Of a stretch of 64,000 nt of DNA, positions 16,799 to 25,125 are shown piece after piece. Position 1 is the stretch's first letter, and every line of letters starts with the position of its first letter. Both the position numbers and the translations under genes were made by a program. This DNA comes from Cupriavidus taiwanensis (GTDB taxonomy: Bacteria; Pseudomonadota; Gammaproteobacteria; Burkholderiales; Burkholderiaceae): contig NZ_LT977071.1 of NCBI RefSeq assembly GCF_900250075.1, forward strand, positions 1,261,298-1,325,297, written 5' to 3'. A model generated the notes under the pieces. The model saw only the letters and a program-made list of their open reading frames with translations, made no database searches and was not told the origin of the DNA.

Positions 16799-17955
16799 GA
16801 CTGCCCTTGCGCCGCCACCGCCCTGACACCGCCCGCGGCGAGTTCCGCCATCAGCGCCGGAAACTGTGCCCGCAACCGCTCGGCGTCAACCCGGCCCGTA
16901 CGGGTCATGAAACGGAATACGAACTCGTGCGGCGTGGGAAGCTCCATCCACTCGCGGATGCGCTCGTACCAGTTGTACGAAGCCTCGGAAGCACTGATCA
17001 GCTTGGCCTTCTCCGGCTTGCGAACGGCCTCGTATTGCTCCAGGGCGGCTGCGACATTGCCGGGATTGGCCACAATGGCGTCCGCCAGCGCCATCGCGTC
17101 CTCCATGGCAATCCGGGTACCCGATCCGATCGAAAAATGGGCGCTGGTCAGCGCATCGCCGATGAGCACCTGGTTCCCGACATGCCAGTTGGCATTCAGA
17201 ATCACCGGAAACTGCCGCCAGATCGAATTGTTGGATACCAGGCCGTGCCCGCCCAGCTCCGGAGCAAAGACGTTCTCAAACAGTGCCTGGCGCGCTTCGG
17301 CACTCATTTCTTCCATGCCAAAGTCGACCCACGTCTGGTGATCGCACTCCGCCACGAAGGTGCTCATCGAATCGGAATAAGGATAGTAGTGGGCCACGAA
17401 ATAGCCGCCCTGGTACTTGCGAAACACCAGCGCGGGGCTGGCGAATGGCTTCGCCACGCCAAACCAGGCGAAGTGGTTGGTCAGCGTGCGGCGGGTCGTG
17501 CCAAAGGCGGCCTCATTGGCCGTGCGCACTTGCGAGCCGATGCCGTCCGCCCCCACTACAATGTCGGCGTCCAGCGCATCAAAGTCCGCAATGCGTTTGT
17601 TGCAGGTAACCCGTACCCCCAGCTCCTTCGCACGCTCCTGGAGCACCGAGAGCAGGCTGATACGCGGAATCGCCCCACCGCCCGCGCCGGGCTTCTTCAT
17701 GACAATCGGATGTTCGTGGCTGATGATCGAATGCTGGTCATTGAATCGCATCACCTTCGCCAGGCGATCCACCACCAAGGGTGAAGCCGAGCGGAGGTTG
17801 GACAAACCAGTATCCGCAAGAACCACGCCGAAACCAAAGGTCGCATCCTCCGGATTCTGCTCGAATACATCGATGTCGACCGCGGACATCCGTTCCTTCA
17901 GCAGGATCGAGAGGAACAGGCCCGACGGTCCGCCGCCAATGACTGCGACCTTCAT
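16795..17955 (-). CDS. FAD-dependent aryl-CoA hydroxylase (salicylyl-CoA 5-hydroxylase-like)
   Basis: A 386-residue flavoprotein monooxygenase. It has the GxGxxG fold (VIGGGPSGLFLSILL, residues 5-19), the DG motif (DADIVVGADGIGSQVR) and the GD motif (VLIGDALTSAHFSIGSGTRIAMEDAMALADAI). The FSIGSGTRIAMEDA wording and the Phe-Gly-Phe-Gly-Val-Val start region resemble salicylyl-CoA 5-hydroxylase SdgC and the monooxygenase half of 2-aminobenzoyl-CoA monooxygenase/reductase. Those proteins carry a fused old-yellow-enzyme reductase; this one stops after the hydroxylase domain. It overlaps the VOC gene upstream and the thioesterase gene downstream as ATGA. NAD(P)H use is presumed from the family. Confidence 0.8.
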   Translation of the reverse strand: MKVAVIGGGPSGLFLSILLKERMSAVDIDVFEQNPEDATFGFGVVLADTGLSNLRSASPLVVDRLAKVMRFNDQHSIISHEHPIVMKKPGAGGGAIPRISLLSVLQERAKELGVRVTCNKRIADFDALDADIVVGADGIGSQVRTANEAAFGTTRRTLTNHFAWFGVAKPFASPALVFRKYQGGYFVAHYYPYSDSMSTFVAECDHQTWVDFGMEEMSAEARQALFENVFAPELGGHGLVSNNSIWRQFPVILNANWHVGNQVLIGDALTSAHFSIGSGTRIAMEDAMALADAIVANPGNVAAALEQYEAVRKPEKAKLISASEASYNWYERIREWMELPTPHEFVFRFMTRTGRVDAERLRAQFPALMAELAAGGVRAVAAQGQS

Positions 17956-18830
17956 TGCGCGTCTCCCGGAGCGACCACCAGGGCATCCATGTCGAACTGG
18001 CGAATCTTGCCGGCCAGCCCGCCCGTCAACGCGCCGTACCACACCGCTGGCTTGAAGCCGAGCTCCTTGCGCCGGAATTGCAATGCCGGATTGCCATCGA
18101 TGCGTACATAGCCGTTGCCCAGCGCTGTGGTCTGGTAGCCTTCCGTCTTCCGCGCCACCTCGATCAACGGCGCAAACTCGGGCACATCCAGCACATACAC
18201 CGACGCCTTTTTGCCATCAGGCACGGCCTGCTCGATCCGTTCGGCCTTGCGCTGCCAGACAGGTTCGATGGAGCCGAAGGCCGCGCCCTTGTCGCGGGCG
18301 CGTTCGAGTTCAATGGCCGAGTCGATGGTGAAAGCAGCGTCCTGCCTGTCGGCGCTGCTGAACGGGCGGACCTGCCATGTGATCTCGATCGGATAGCCGT
18401 TCGGATCGTTGAAGTAGATCGATTCGATGACTTCGTGGCGGATCTGATAGCGCAAGGGAATGCCAACCGCCTCGACCCGCTGGCGCCACTGCAGCAATTC
18501 CGCCTCGTCGCGCACTCGCCATGCGGTGTGCGTGGCACGGTCCTGGTAGTGCTCGCGGACGGTCAGCCAGTCGGGACGTTCCGTACCGATGTAATAGAAG
18601 AACGCGATGGTGCTGCCGTTGCCGCTATCGAAAAAGAAGTGCAGGAAGTCGGCATGGTTGTCGGGACCCCAGCCTTTTGCGGAAATCGCGTGTACCAGAG
18701 GCAGGCCAAGCAGGTCGCGGTAGAAGTGCACGGTCTCTGCAAGCTTCCAGGTCGGCCGGGCCGTGTGATGAACGCCGTGCAGTTCAACAACAGGGGCGTT
18801 CGCTTGCGCGCCTTGGGTGGATTGGTTCAT
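17952..18830 (-). CDS. VOC-fold (glyoxalase/extradiol-type) ring-cleaving dioxygenase
   Basis: A 292-residue vicinal-oxygen-chelate protein. Candidate metal ligands are His21 or His22 (LHGVHHTARP), His101 (RATHTAWRV) and Glu149 (DPNGYPIEITWQ), the classical two-His one-Glu set in one N-terminal VOC module. The C-terminal 130 residues are less typical and may form a partner module without ligands. A ring-cleavage role is inferred from neighbours: it is flanked by the CoA ligase and the FAD hydroxylase, the latter overlapping as ATGA. A start with AGGACGAG upstream supports ATG 18830. A glyoxalase-like isomerase remains possible. Confidence 0.72.
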   Translation of the reverse strand: MNQSTQGAQANAPVVELHGVHHTARPTWKLAETVHFYRDLLGLPLVHAISAKGWGPDNHADFLHFFFDSGNGSTIAFFYYIGTERPDWLTVREHYQDRATHTAWRVRDEAELLQWRQRVEAVGIPLRYQIRHEVIESIYFNDPNGYPIEITWQVRPFSSADRQDAAFTIDSAIELERARDKGAAFGSIEPVWQRKAERIEQAVPDGKKASVYVLDVPEFAPLIEVARKTEGYQTTALGNGYVRIDGNPALQFRRKELGFKPAVWYGALTGGLAGKIRQFDMDALVVAPGDAQ

Positions 18831-18843
18831 GTCTCGTCCTTCT

Positions 18844-20550
18844 TCACTTCGCTTGTTCAACGGTGTTCTTGTCAGCTTCCGCGCGCAGCATCTGGACGAT
18901 GCGGTCACGCAGCAGCACCTTGCTGAGCTTGCCCGATGCGGTCAGTGGAAACTCGGCAATGATCTCCAGCCGCTCGGGCCATTTGAACTTCGCCAGGCCG
19001 GCCTGCTGCAGGTATTGGGTCAGTTCGAGCAATGTGAGGCCCGCTGCGGCCAGCGGCGGCTTCAACATTACGAACGCGCATACCCGTTCGCCGTACACCT
19101 TGTCCGGCATGCCAACGACAGCCGAGGCCATGACCGCAGGATGCAGGTTGATGACGTTCTCGAGCTCTTCGGCGTTGATCTTCTCCCCGCCACGATCGAC
19201 CACATCCTTGATGCGACCACGGAAGAAGTAATAGCGCTTGCCGTTCACCACCTGCGACGACATGAGGTCGCCCGATCGGTAGAAGCCGTCAGCGGTAAAG
19301 CGCGTGACGTCCTCCTGCTCTGACTTGTAGTAACCACGGATCGTGTAGGGACCGCGGAACAGGGCCTCGCCGGTCTCGCCTTCGGCCACATCGTCTTCCG
19401 TACCCGGATGGACGATGCGAACCTCATCTGCGTCAGACACCGGATAACCGACCGACTCCTCACGTATTTGCGCCGGATCGTCCGGGCGCGTGAACATGAT
19501 CACGCCTTCGGTCATGCCGAAAATGTGATGCGTGGGCGAGCCCGTGAGGCGTGTCAGGTTGGCACCGTTCTTCGGGGCAATGAACGTGCGCCGCGCCTTG
19601 TCCGTCGCCGTGCCGCGAACCAACTCCGGCGCAATGCGGTTCAGGATCGGCCCGGCCACGCCGAACCAGGTCGGTTCATAGTCGCGGACCAGGGACTGCA
19701 ACGTGTCTTCGCCGATATCCGGCGCCACCGTCACCTTGGCGCCGCAAAGCAGAAACGGCCCGAAGAAGCAGCCCATGTTGAGGTTATGCATGTACGGCGT
19801 GGGGAAGAACAGCACGTCGTCCGGGCCGTAACCGTTACATGCGGCCACCGCACGCATGTTGTACAGATATTCGTTCTGGAAGCGCGGAATGATCTTGGGC
19901 ACGCCCGTGGTGCCGCCCGATAACTGGAACACGGCCGCCTGGAACGGCTCGTGCCTGACCTCTGACAGGATCTGCTGGGCACGCACCAGCGACATGTCGC
20001 GAATCAGGTCAGCCAGCAGGACGGCACGGCCCCGGCGCTCGCCGCGAGCCTGCAGGATGAACTGCAGACTCGGTACTTCGGCCTGCATTTCTTCCGCAAA
20101 GGCCACGTCATCGAACTTCGGATCATCGCCTTGCACGAAATGCAGACGGGCCTCGCAGAGGTTGCCGAGGTAGCCAACTTCGAGCTTGCGGAATGCCTGA
20201 AGCGAGCACAGAGGAATGATGCCGGCCTTCAGGCAACCGAGGAATGCGAACAGCAACTCGTTGCTGTTGCCACATTGAAAGACGGCCCGGTCCAGCGGCT
20301 TGAGACCCAAGGCGAGCAACGCGGCACCCAGGCGGTCCGTCTGTTGATCCAGCTCTCCGTAAGTGAATTCACCCTCGGGACCTACCAGCGCCAGACGGTC
20401 ATGATGTTCTTGAAACGATTGGCGCAGGGCTCCGACCAGCGTCTCGGCCGTCAGGTAGCCCTCGCCCACATATCGGCGAAGACGATCTTCATCGGGGTAG
20501 CGCACGCCTTCCAGCAAGATGGACGGGCGCACATGGGTGGGTTGCAGCAT
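18844..20550 (-). CDS. Aryl acid-AMP/CoA ligase (EntE/SdgA-like)
   Basis: A 568-residue adenylate-forming enzyme. The core motifs are visible: A3 phosphate loop QLSGGTTGVPKIIPR, A5 HIFGMTEG, A7 (YRSGDLM), A8 GRIKDVVDRGGEKINAEELE, and the A10 lysine in LTASGKLSK. The region after A3, RFQNEYLYNMRAVAACNGYGPDDVLFFPTPYMHN, resembles 2,3-dihydroxybenzoate/salicylate-AMP ligases. No siderophore synthetase lies nearby, so catabolic CoA activation of a 2-hydroxy aromatic acid is the better reading. Start ATG 20550 has AGAGGTAG upstream; the longer frame runs into the neighbouring hydrolase gene. Confidence 0.85.
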   Translation of the reverse strand: MLQPTHVRPSILLEGVRYPDEDRLRRYVGEGYLTAETLVGALRQSFQEHHDRLALVGPEGEFTYGELDQQTDRLGAALLALGLKPLDRAVFQCGNSNELLFAFLGCLKAGIIPLCSLQAFRKLEVGYLGNLCEARLHFVQGDDPKFDDVAFAEEMQAEVPSLQFILQARGERRGRAVLLADLIRDMSLVRAQQILSEVRHEPFQAAVFQLSGGTTGVPKIIPRFQNEYLYNMRAVAACNGYGPDDVLFFPTPYMHNLNMGCFFGPFLLCGAKVTVAPDIGEDTLQSLVRDYEPTWFGVAGPILNRIAPELVRGTATDKARRTFIAPKNGANLTRLTGSPTHHIFGMTEGVIMFTRPDDPAQIREESVGYPVSDADEVRIVHPGTEDDVAEGETGEALFRGPYTIRGYYKSEQEDVTRFTADGFYRSGDLMSSQVVNGKRYYFFRGRIKDVVDRGGEKINAEELENVINLHPAVMASAVVGMPDKVYGERVCAFVMLKPPLAAAGLTLLELTQYLQQAGLAKFKWPERLEIIAEFPLTASGKLSKVLLRDRIVQMLRAEADKNTVEQAK

Positions 20551-20594
20551 GTTTTGTCTACCTCTATGTATATATGTGGTCCAGCGTAGTGCGC

Positions 20595-21848
20595 TCAGAC
20601 CATCGTTTCGCGCAGCCATTCGACGATGTGCCGGCCGGCAACTTGCTGCCCGGGCTCTTCTTCGCGGCTCAGTGCCATGCCGTGGTGATTGCCGCGCACG
20701 CGGATGTGGCGCTTGTGCTGCGCCGGAATCTGATCGTAGATGGCGCGGATATCGGCGGGAAAGGTGCACTGGTCGCCGGTGTATTCAAGCAGCAGGGTCG
20801 GCTGATGCAACGCGCCAATGGTCTTGTCCAGTGACGCATTCGACGACAGCCCGGACCATGTGGAAAGCCAGGACTCCGGCGTGACGACACGCCCAAAGCC
20901 CACGCTGCCCCAGTTGGACACGAACGGGTCCTTGCCCCACAGCGAACCGGTCTTCCGGTCAGACGGGTCCAGGGAGATGTCCCAGGAACGCAGATCGGCA
21001 TCGGTACGCCAGACTTCGAAAATCGGCGCGTGGGCGGCCAGGCGTCGGTCGGCATCGGTGCTCGAACCGGACTTCACCTGTCGCCGCGCTTCGAGCTTGG
21101 CACTCAGCATGGCCTTCGCCCGGGCGTCGATGCGGGCCACACGCTCGACCTGCGCGGCGCGGTATCGTTCGATGAACTCCGGTGCATAGGTAGCCTTCCC
21201 CGTTTCGGCATCGAAGCCATTGCCCCTGGAGAAAGGGTCAAGCGCGGGGTCCGTCTGCATCGGGTCGTCTTCATCCGCGACCGACGGGTCGATGCCGCTC
21301 ATCAACAGCTTGCCCTGCCCGGGATGGGGCGATACCAGGATGAAGGCGTCCACCTCCGGCATATGCAGTTCGCCCAGATTGGTCGGGCGGCCAGCCGGCG
21401 TGCGGGGAATGCGCATTTCGCGTGGCGTCAGCGCCTGCTGGTTGTAGAACGTGTACAACCCGGCGCCACCCGAGTTTCCGAGCAGCACGATCTTTTCATA
21501 ACCGAGCTCGCGCAGATGCGTCATGCCGGCAGCAACGTCGAACAGCGCGATCTCATGCTCCAGGCGCAGGTCGTTGCCGATGGACCGTGGACCCTGCACC
21601 CAGCAGGCGCATCCGGCATCGAGCACAAATGGCACGAGGTAATGGGTAATGGCCATCTCGCGCGGGTGCATCAGGGAGACTACCGTCTTCTCCTTGCCCG
21701 TCACGCTGAACAGAAAGCCGAGCGTACGCTGTCCGTCGGCCGTGCCCAGCGCATACGGCACCATCTGGTACGGACGATCCATCAAGCGGGAGTCCCATGA
21801 TGCACCCCGCATCCCTGCCGTCACCTGCGGCTTGTCTTGTTCAGTCAC
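20595..21848 (-). CDS. Alpha/beta hydrolase, candidate C-C or ester hydrolase of the pathway
   Basis: A 417-residue alpha/beta hydrolase, longer than simple esterases. The nucleophile elbow is LLGNSGGAG with Ser126; the likely acid is Asp359 (EYTGDQCTF) and the likely base His388 or His389 (RGNHHGMAL). It is the promoter-proximal gene of the cluster, 44 bases before the ligase, with a 25-bp palindrome starting 42 bases upstream of its ATG. In the proposed pathway it would hydrolyse the ring-cleavage product, for example maleylpyruvate to maleate and pyruvate. That reaction is an inference from neighbours, not from residues. Confidence 0.75.
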   Translation of the reverse strand: MTEQDKPQVTAGMRGASWDSRLMDRPYQMVPYALGTADGQRTLGFLFSVTGKEKTVVSLMHPREMAITHYLVPFVLDAGCACWVQGPRSIGNDLRLEHEIALFDVAAGMTHLRELGYEKIVLLGNSGGAGLYTFYNQQALTPREMRIPRTPAGRPTNLGELHMPEVDAFILVSPHPGQGKLLMSGIDPSVADEDDPMQTDPALDPFSRGNGFDAETGKATYAPEFIERYRAAQVERVARIDARAKAMLSAKLEARRQVKSGSSTDADRRLAAHAPIFEVWRTDADLRSWDISLDPSDRKTGSLWGKDPFVSNWGSVGFGRVVTPESWLSTWSGLSSNASLDKTIGALHQPTLLLEYTGDQCTFPADIRAIYDQIPAQHKRHIRVRGNHHGMALSREEEPGQQVAGRHIVEWLRETMV

Positions 21849-21889
21849 TGTGCCTCCTTCGTAAATGCCACCGTCTCAATAATCTAGTC

Positions 21890-21914
21890 ATTATTTGATA
21901 TGCTGTCAAATAAT
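21890..21914. promoter_or_regulatory. 25-bp palindrome before the hydrolase-ligase operon
   Basis: The arms ATTATTTGA and TCAAATAAT are perfectly complementary around a seven-base centre. The core matches the sites at 13250 and 23193. It lies just upstream of the first gene of the catabolic operon, where a repressor would block transcription. Confidence 0.72.
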
Positions 21915-22014
21915 TCCGTATGTCCGAGGGGACTGCCCAGAACGTGAAACAGAGTGTGCCGCGAAGGCGGCACACTGCCAGACGCTATGTAGCCGGCAGG
22001 TCTGGCAACAGCGA

Positions 22015-23073
22015 TCAGAAGTTGTGCCGAAGGCCGACCACGGCGCCGAACTGATTCGCGCCTGGCACCACGGAGCCATCGTACCCATTTGCAGCCAGGG
22101 CGGAACCTCCCTTGTTCAGGGTGTATGAGGCCGTCAGATAGGCATCCGTGCGTTTCGAGAACCGATAGTCAGCCGACATGACGATCGACATGGGATCCTT
22201 GGCCGAGGTCCGATCATTGGTCTTGTAGACCGCGCCAGTCAAAGCGAACGCCTGGCCGAAGTTGTAGGTCGCGCCGGTCCAGTACAGGTCAGTGCGCGAC
22301 ATCGACGCCAGCAACTGGCTGACGAGTCGGCGGTAGCCGAAATAGGCAGTCACGGGACCCAAGTCTCCCGCGATGGCCGCTACATAGCGTCGCTCGGTCG
22401 CGCTGGCCGTGGCCACCGAGCGCCCGTTCAACTGGTCATAGACGGCGCCGAAACGTATGTTGCCCATGCCATAGGAGAAGCCGGCGCTCATCTCACGGCC
22501 CACACGACTGTTGCCAGGTACCTCGCTGCCGTTAGCGATCGTCGCGTCAACGCCAAAACTGTATAGCGCCGATGCCGTCAACCCGCCGAACTTGCCGGTG
22601 TATTTGACGGCGTTATCCGTTCGTCCGGCGAGCCAGGCATCGTGTGAGAACGACGAGTACTTAGGCGCGAAGTACATCGGGTCGAACGGAATAATGAGAT
22701 CGAACGTCAGGTTGTGATGGCGTCCCATGGAGACCTGACCATATGGCGTGTCGAGGCCGACGTAGGCACGGCGCCCGAACAGCCTTCCGCCCTGGGCGGC
22801 CATGCCGGAATCGAGCACCATGCCGCCTTCGAGCAGGAATACCCCCTTCAGTCCGCTGCCCAGATCTTCCACGCCCCGCAAGCCCCAGCGGCTGCCGGCG
22901 ATGTTGCCCGAGGTCATGCGCACCAGGCTTGAAGCTTGCCTGGCGGGATTCGGTACATGGTTCAGATACTCGATACCCGCATCCGCAACGCCGTATAGCG
23001 TGACAGATGACTGGGCGTGCGCGGTCGCACCGGTGGCCAGGAGCACACCGGCGATGGCCAGGCTTCGTGTCAT
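22015..23073 (-). CDS. Outer-membrane general porin (Burkholderia type)
   Basis: A 352-residue trimeric porin. It has a signal peptide ending AHA-QSSVTLYGVADAGIEY, the family strand motifs SRWGLRGVEDLGSGLKGVFLLEGG and GRLFGRRAYVGLDTPYGQVSMGR, and the C-terminal Phe (VVGLRHNF) needed for outer-membrane assembly. It sits directly upstream of the catabolic operon on the same strand, and its own upstream region has a copy of the cluster palindrome. It likely passes the pathway's aromatic acid through the outer membrane. Confidence 0.92.
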   Translation of the reverse strand: MTRSLAIAGVLLATGATAHAQSSVTLYGVADAGIEYLNHVPNPARQASSLVRMTSGNIAGSRWGLRGVEDLGSGLKGVFLLEGGMVLDSGMAAQGGRLFGRRAYVGLDTPYGQVSMGRHHNLTFDLIIPFDPMYFAPKYSSFSHDAWLAGRTDNAVKYTGKFGGLTASALYSFGVDATIANGSEVPGNSRVGREMSAGFSYGMGNIRFGAVYDQLNGRSVATASATERRYVAAIAGDLGPVTAYFGYRRLVSQLLASMSRTDLYWTGATYNFGQAFALTGAVYKTNDRTSAKDPMSIVMSADYRFSKRTDAYLTASYTLNKGGSALAANGYDGSVVPGANQFGAVVGLRHNF

Positions 23074-23192
23074 TTCTCCTCCGTAATTTGTCTTCGATCG
23101 CGGCCATCAACGGCCTGCGATGTGCTGTCTTTTGCGGGCCGCCATGGGGGATGCGCACCGCATAAATTGATACCAGCACAATTAAATTACGT

Positions 23193-23217
23193 TGTTTTTG
23201 ACACCCAGTCAAATAAT
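23193..23217. promoter_or_regulatory. Third copy of the cluster palindrome, before the porin
   Basis: A right arm TCAAATAAT identical to that at 21906 is paired, across a seven-base spacer, with the weaker left arm TGTTTTTGA. It lies about 120 bases upstream of the porin start. It is an imperfect copy, so confidence is lower than for the other two. Confidence 0.55.
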
Positions 23218-23281
23218 GGTTTTCCCGAGCCGACCTGAACCAGGGCTACCGGCCCGAGCGACAAAGCGGCGTGAGCACGCG

Positions 23282-23791
23282 CTAGAACATTGCCGCAGGC
23301 GCTGTCGCTTCTTCAGGCATCGTTCGTGCCGTGGGCTTGGTGTTCGCTGCGCTCGTGCTCGCCACCGCCCTCACCTCCGCCACCTCCCCCTCATGCGTAT
23401 GGTCCACCACCGCCACCTTGGCCAGCTGCAGCGACCGCACGCGCTGCCCGGCCAGGCCGAAGCTGCGCGCCAGTTCATCGATGCGCAGCGCAGGCAGCGG
23501 CTTGCGCCGGTCCAGGCCGGCGAAGCGATACTGGTTGTAGAGCGCCCATGACAGCAGCACGATGCCGTTGAACAGCCCCACCAGCACGTAGACCGTCAGC
23601 GTGCCCATGGTCGGCAGCAGCGCCGCCCAGAACGGTACGCCGGGGCCGGCGGACGCTTCCTGCAGGATGGCGCGGATGCCGCTCGCGCCGAGGTAGAAGA
23701 AGCCGACCCAGGCCAGCGCCGTGAGCACGGCGTCGAACAGCCAGCGCAGGCGCGAGCCGCGGGTACGGATGATCATGGTTTCGGGTTTCAT
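23282..23791 (-). CDS. pgaD: Poly-GlcNAc synthesis accessory protein PgaD
   Basis: A 169-residue inner-membrane protein with two hydrophobic helices (about residues 18-45 and 60-84), followed by a cytoplasmic tail. PgaD binds PgaC and stabilises the synthase, in Escherichia coli in response to cyclic di-GMP. The ATG overlaps the pgaC stop by one base (TGATG). PgaD sequences are poorly conserved, so position, size and topology are the main evidence. Confidence 0.85.
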   Translation of the reverse strand: MKPETMIIRTRGSRLRWLFDAVLTALAWVGFFYLGASGIRAILQEASAGPGVPFWAALLPTMGTLTVYVLVGLFNGIVLLSWALYNQYRFAGLDRRKPLPALRIDELARSFGLAGQRVRSLQLAKVAVVDHTHEGEVAEVRAVASTSAANTKPTARTMPEEATAPAAMF

Positions 23792-25125
23792 CACGACCTC
23801 GTGGTGTGGATGCCCCGGTCGGGGCTGGTCCAGCGCGCGCGCTGGCGCCGGGTCTTGAGCATGACCTTGGGAAAGGCCAGCAGCGTGGTCAGCATGCCCA
23901 CCATCCAGTACGCCAGCGGATACCAGATGATCCAGTACAGCGTGCGCGCCAGGCGCGGCTCGTAGCGGCGGTCGATCAGCACGCTCAGGGCAAACTGCAG
24001 CAGGCACACCGCGGCCAGCACCATGCCGGTAAAGCCCGGCGGCATCAGCTTCTGGATGCGGATATTGGGCGGCAGCTCGATGAAATGCCCCAGTGCCCAC
24101 AGCAGCAGCGACATGGCGAAGGCAAAGGCCCAGCCCGCCGACAGGCAGTACTCCGCCATCAGCGGCCACAGCCGGCGGTGGCGCCAGATCCAGATCGAGC
24201 GGACGTTCTTCATGAACACCTCGGCGCCGCCCTGGGCCCAGCGCAGGCGCTGCTTGAGCAGGCCGCGCACGGTCTCGGGCATCAGGATCCAGCACAGCGC
24301 GCGCGGCTCGTAGAAGATCGACCAGTGGTCGCGCTGCAGCTTCCAGCTGATGTCGATGTCCTCGGTGATCATGTCCAGGCTCCAGTAGCCCACGCGGTCC
24401 AGCGCGCGGCGCCGGAACGCCGCGACCACGCCCGAGACGGTGAAGACCTGGCCGTAGACGCGCTGGGTGCGCTTGATCAGGCCGATGATCGACGAGAACT
24501 CGCCCACCTGGATCCGCCCCACCAGCGTCGAGCGGGTGCGGATGCGCGGATTGCCGGTGACCGCGCCGACGCGCGGATTGGCCACCATCGGTGCGACCAG
24601 ATAGGCGGCCGCGTCGGGGTCCAGCGCGGCATCGCCGTCGATGCAGACCAAGTATTCACCGCGCGCGGCCAGTGCGCCCATGCGCAGCGCCATGGCCTTG
24701 CCCTGGTTGTGCGCCAGGTGCACCACGCGCAGTCGCGGGTGGCGCGCCGCCAGTGCATCCAGCAAGGCGCCGGTGCCGTCGCGCGAGCCGTCGTTGATGG
24801 CGATCACCTCGAAGTCGGGATAGCGCTGGGCCAGCGCCGCCAGCAGGGTTTCCTCGCCGTTTTTTTCCTCGTTGTAGCACGGCACCAGGATCGAAATGAA
24901 CGGCTGGCCCGGCACCGCGGGCGCCTCGCGTTCAGCGCCCCAGCGCCACTTGCGCTCCCAGTGCCACCAGAAGTACAGGCCGCCGGCGATCCACAGGCCG
25001 GACATAAACAGCGGATAGAAGAACACAAAGGCCAGCAGCAGGTCACCGGTGGCAAGGGCGGCCAGCGCGAACGGCAGCGCCAGCGCAAGGCACAGGATGA
25101 CCAGGGCAAACAGTCGTTCGATCAT
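23791..25125 (-). CDS. pgaC: Poly-beta-1,6-N-acetylglucosamine synthase PgaC
   Basis: A 444-residue family 2 glycosyltransferase of the inner membrane that polymerises UDP-GlcNAc. Two N-terminal helices are followed by the GT2 domain: [18 protein letters not shown], the nucleotide-binding [22 protein letters not shown] (DxD), the acceptor-site [11 protein letters not shown], and the processive motif QRLRW within [10 protein letters not shown]. Several C-terminal helices follow. It overlaps pgaB as ATGA and pgaD by one base, so the operon is tightly coupled. Confidence 0.95.
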   Translation of the reverse strand: MIERLFALVILCLALALPFALAALATGDLLLAFVFFYPLFMSGLWIAGGLYFWWHWERKWRWGAEREAPAVPGQPFISILVPCYNEEKNGEETLLAALAQRYPDFEVIAINDGSRDGTGALLDALAARHPRLRVVHLAHNQGKAMALRMGALAARGEYLVCIDGDAALDPDAAAYLVAPMVANPRVGAVTGNPRIRTRSTLVGRIQVGEFSSIIGLIKRTQRVYGQVFTVSGVVAAFRRRALDRVGYWSLDMITEDIDISWKLQRDHWSIFYEPRALCWILMPETVRGLLKQRLRWAQGGAEVFMKNVRSIWIWRHRRLWPLMAEYCLSAGWAFAFAMSLLLWALGHFIELPPNIRIQKLMPPGFTGMVLAAVCLLQFALSVLIDRRYEPRLARTLYWIIWYPLAYWMVGMLTTLLAFPKVMLKTRRQRARWTSPDRGIHTTRS

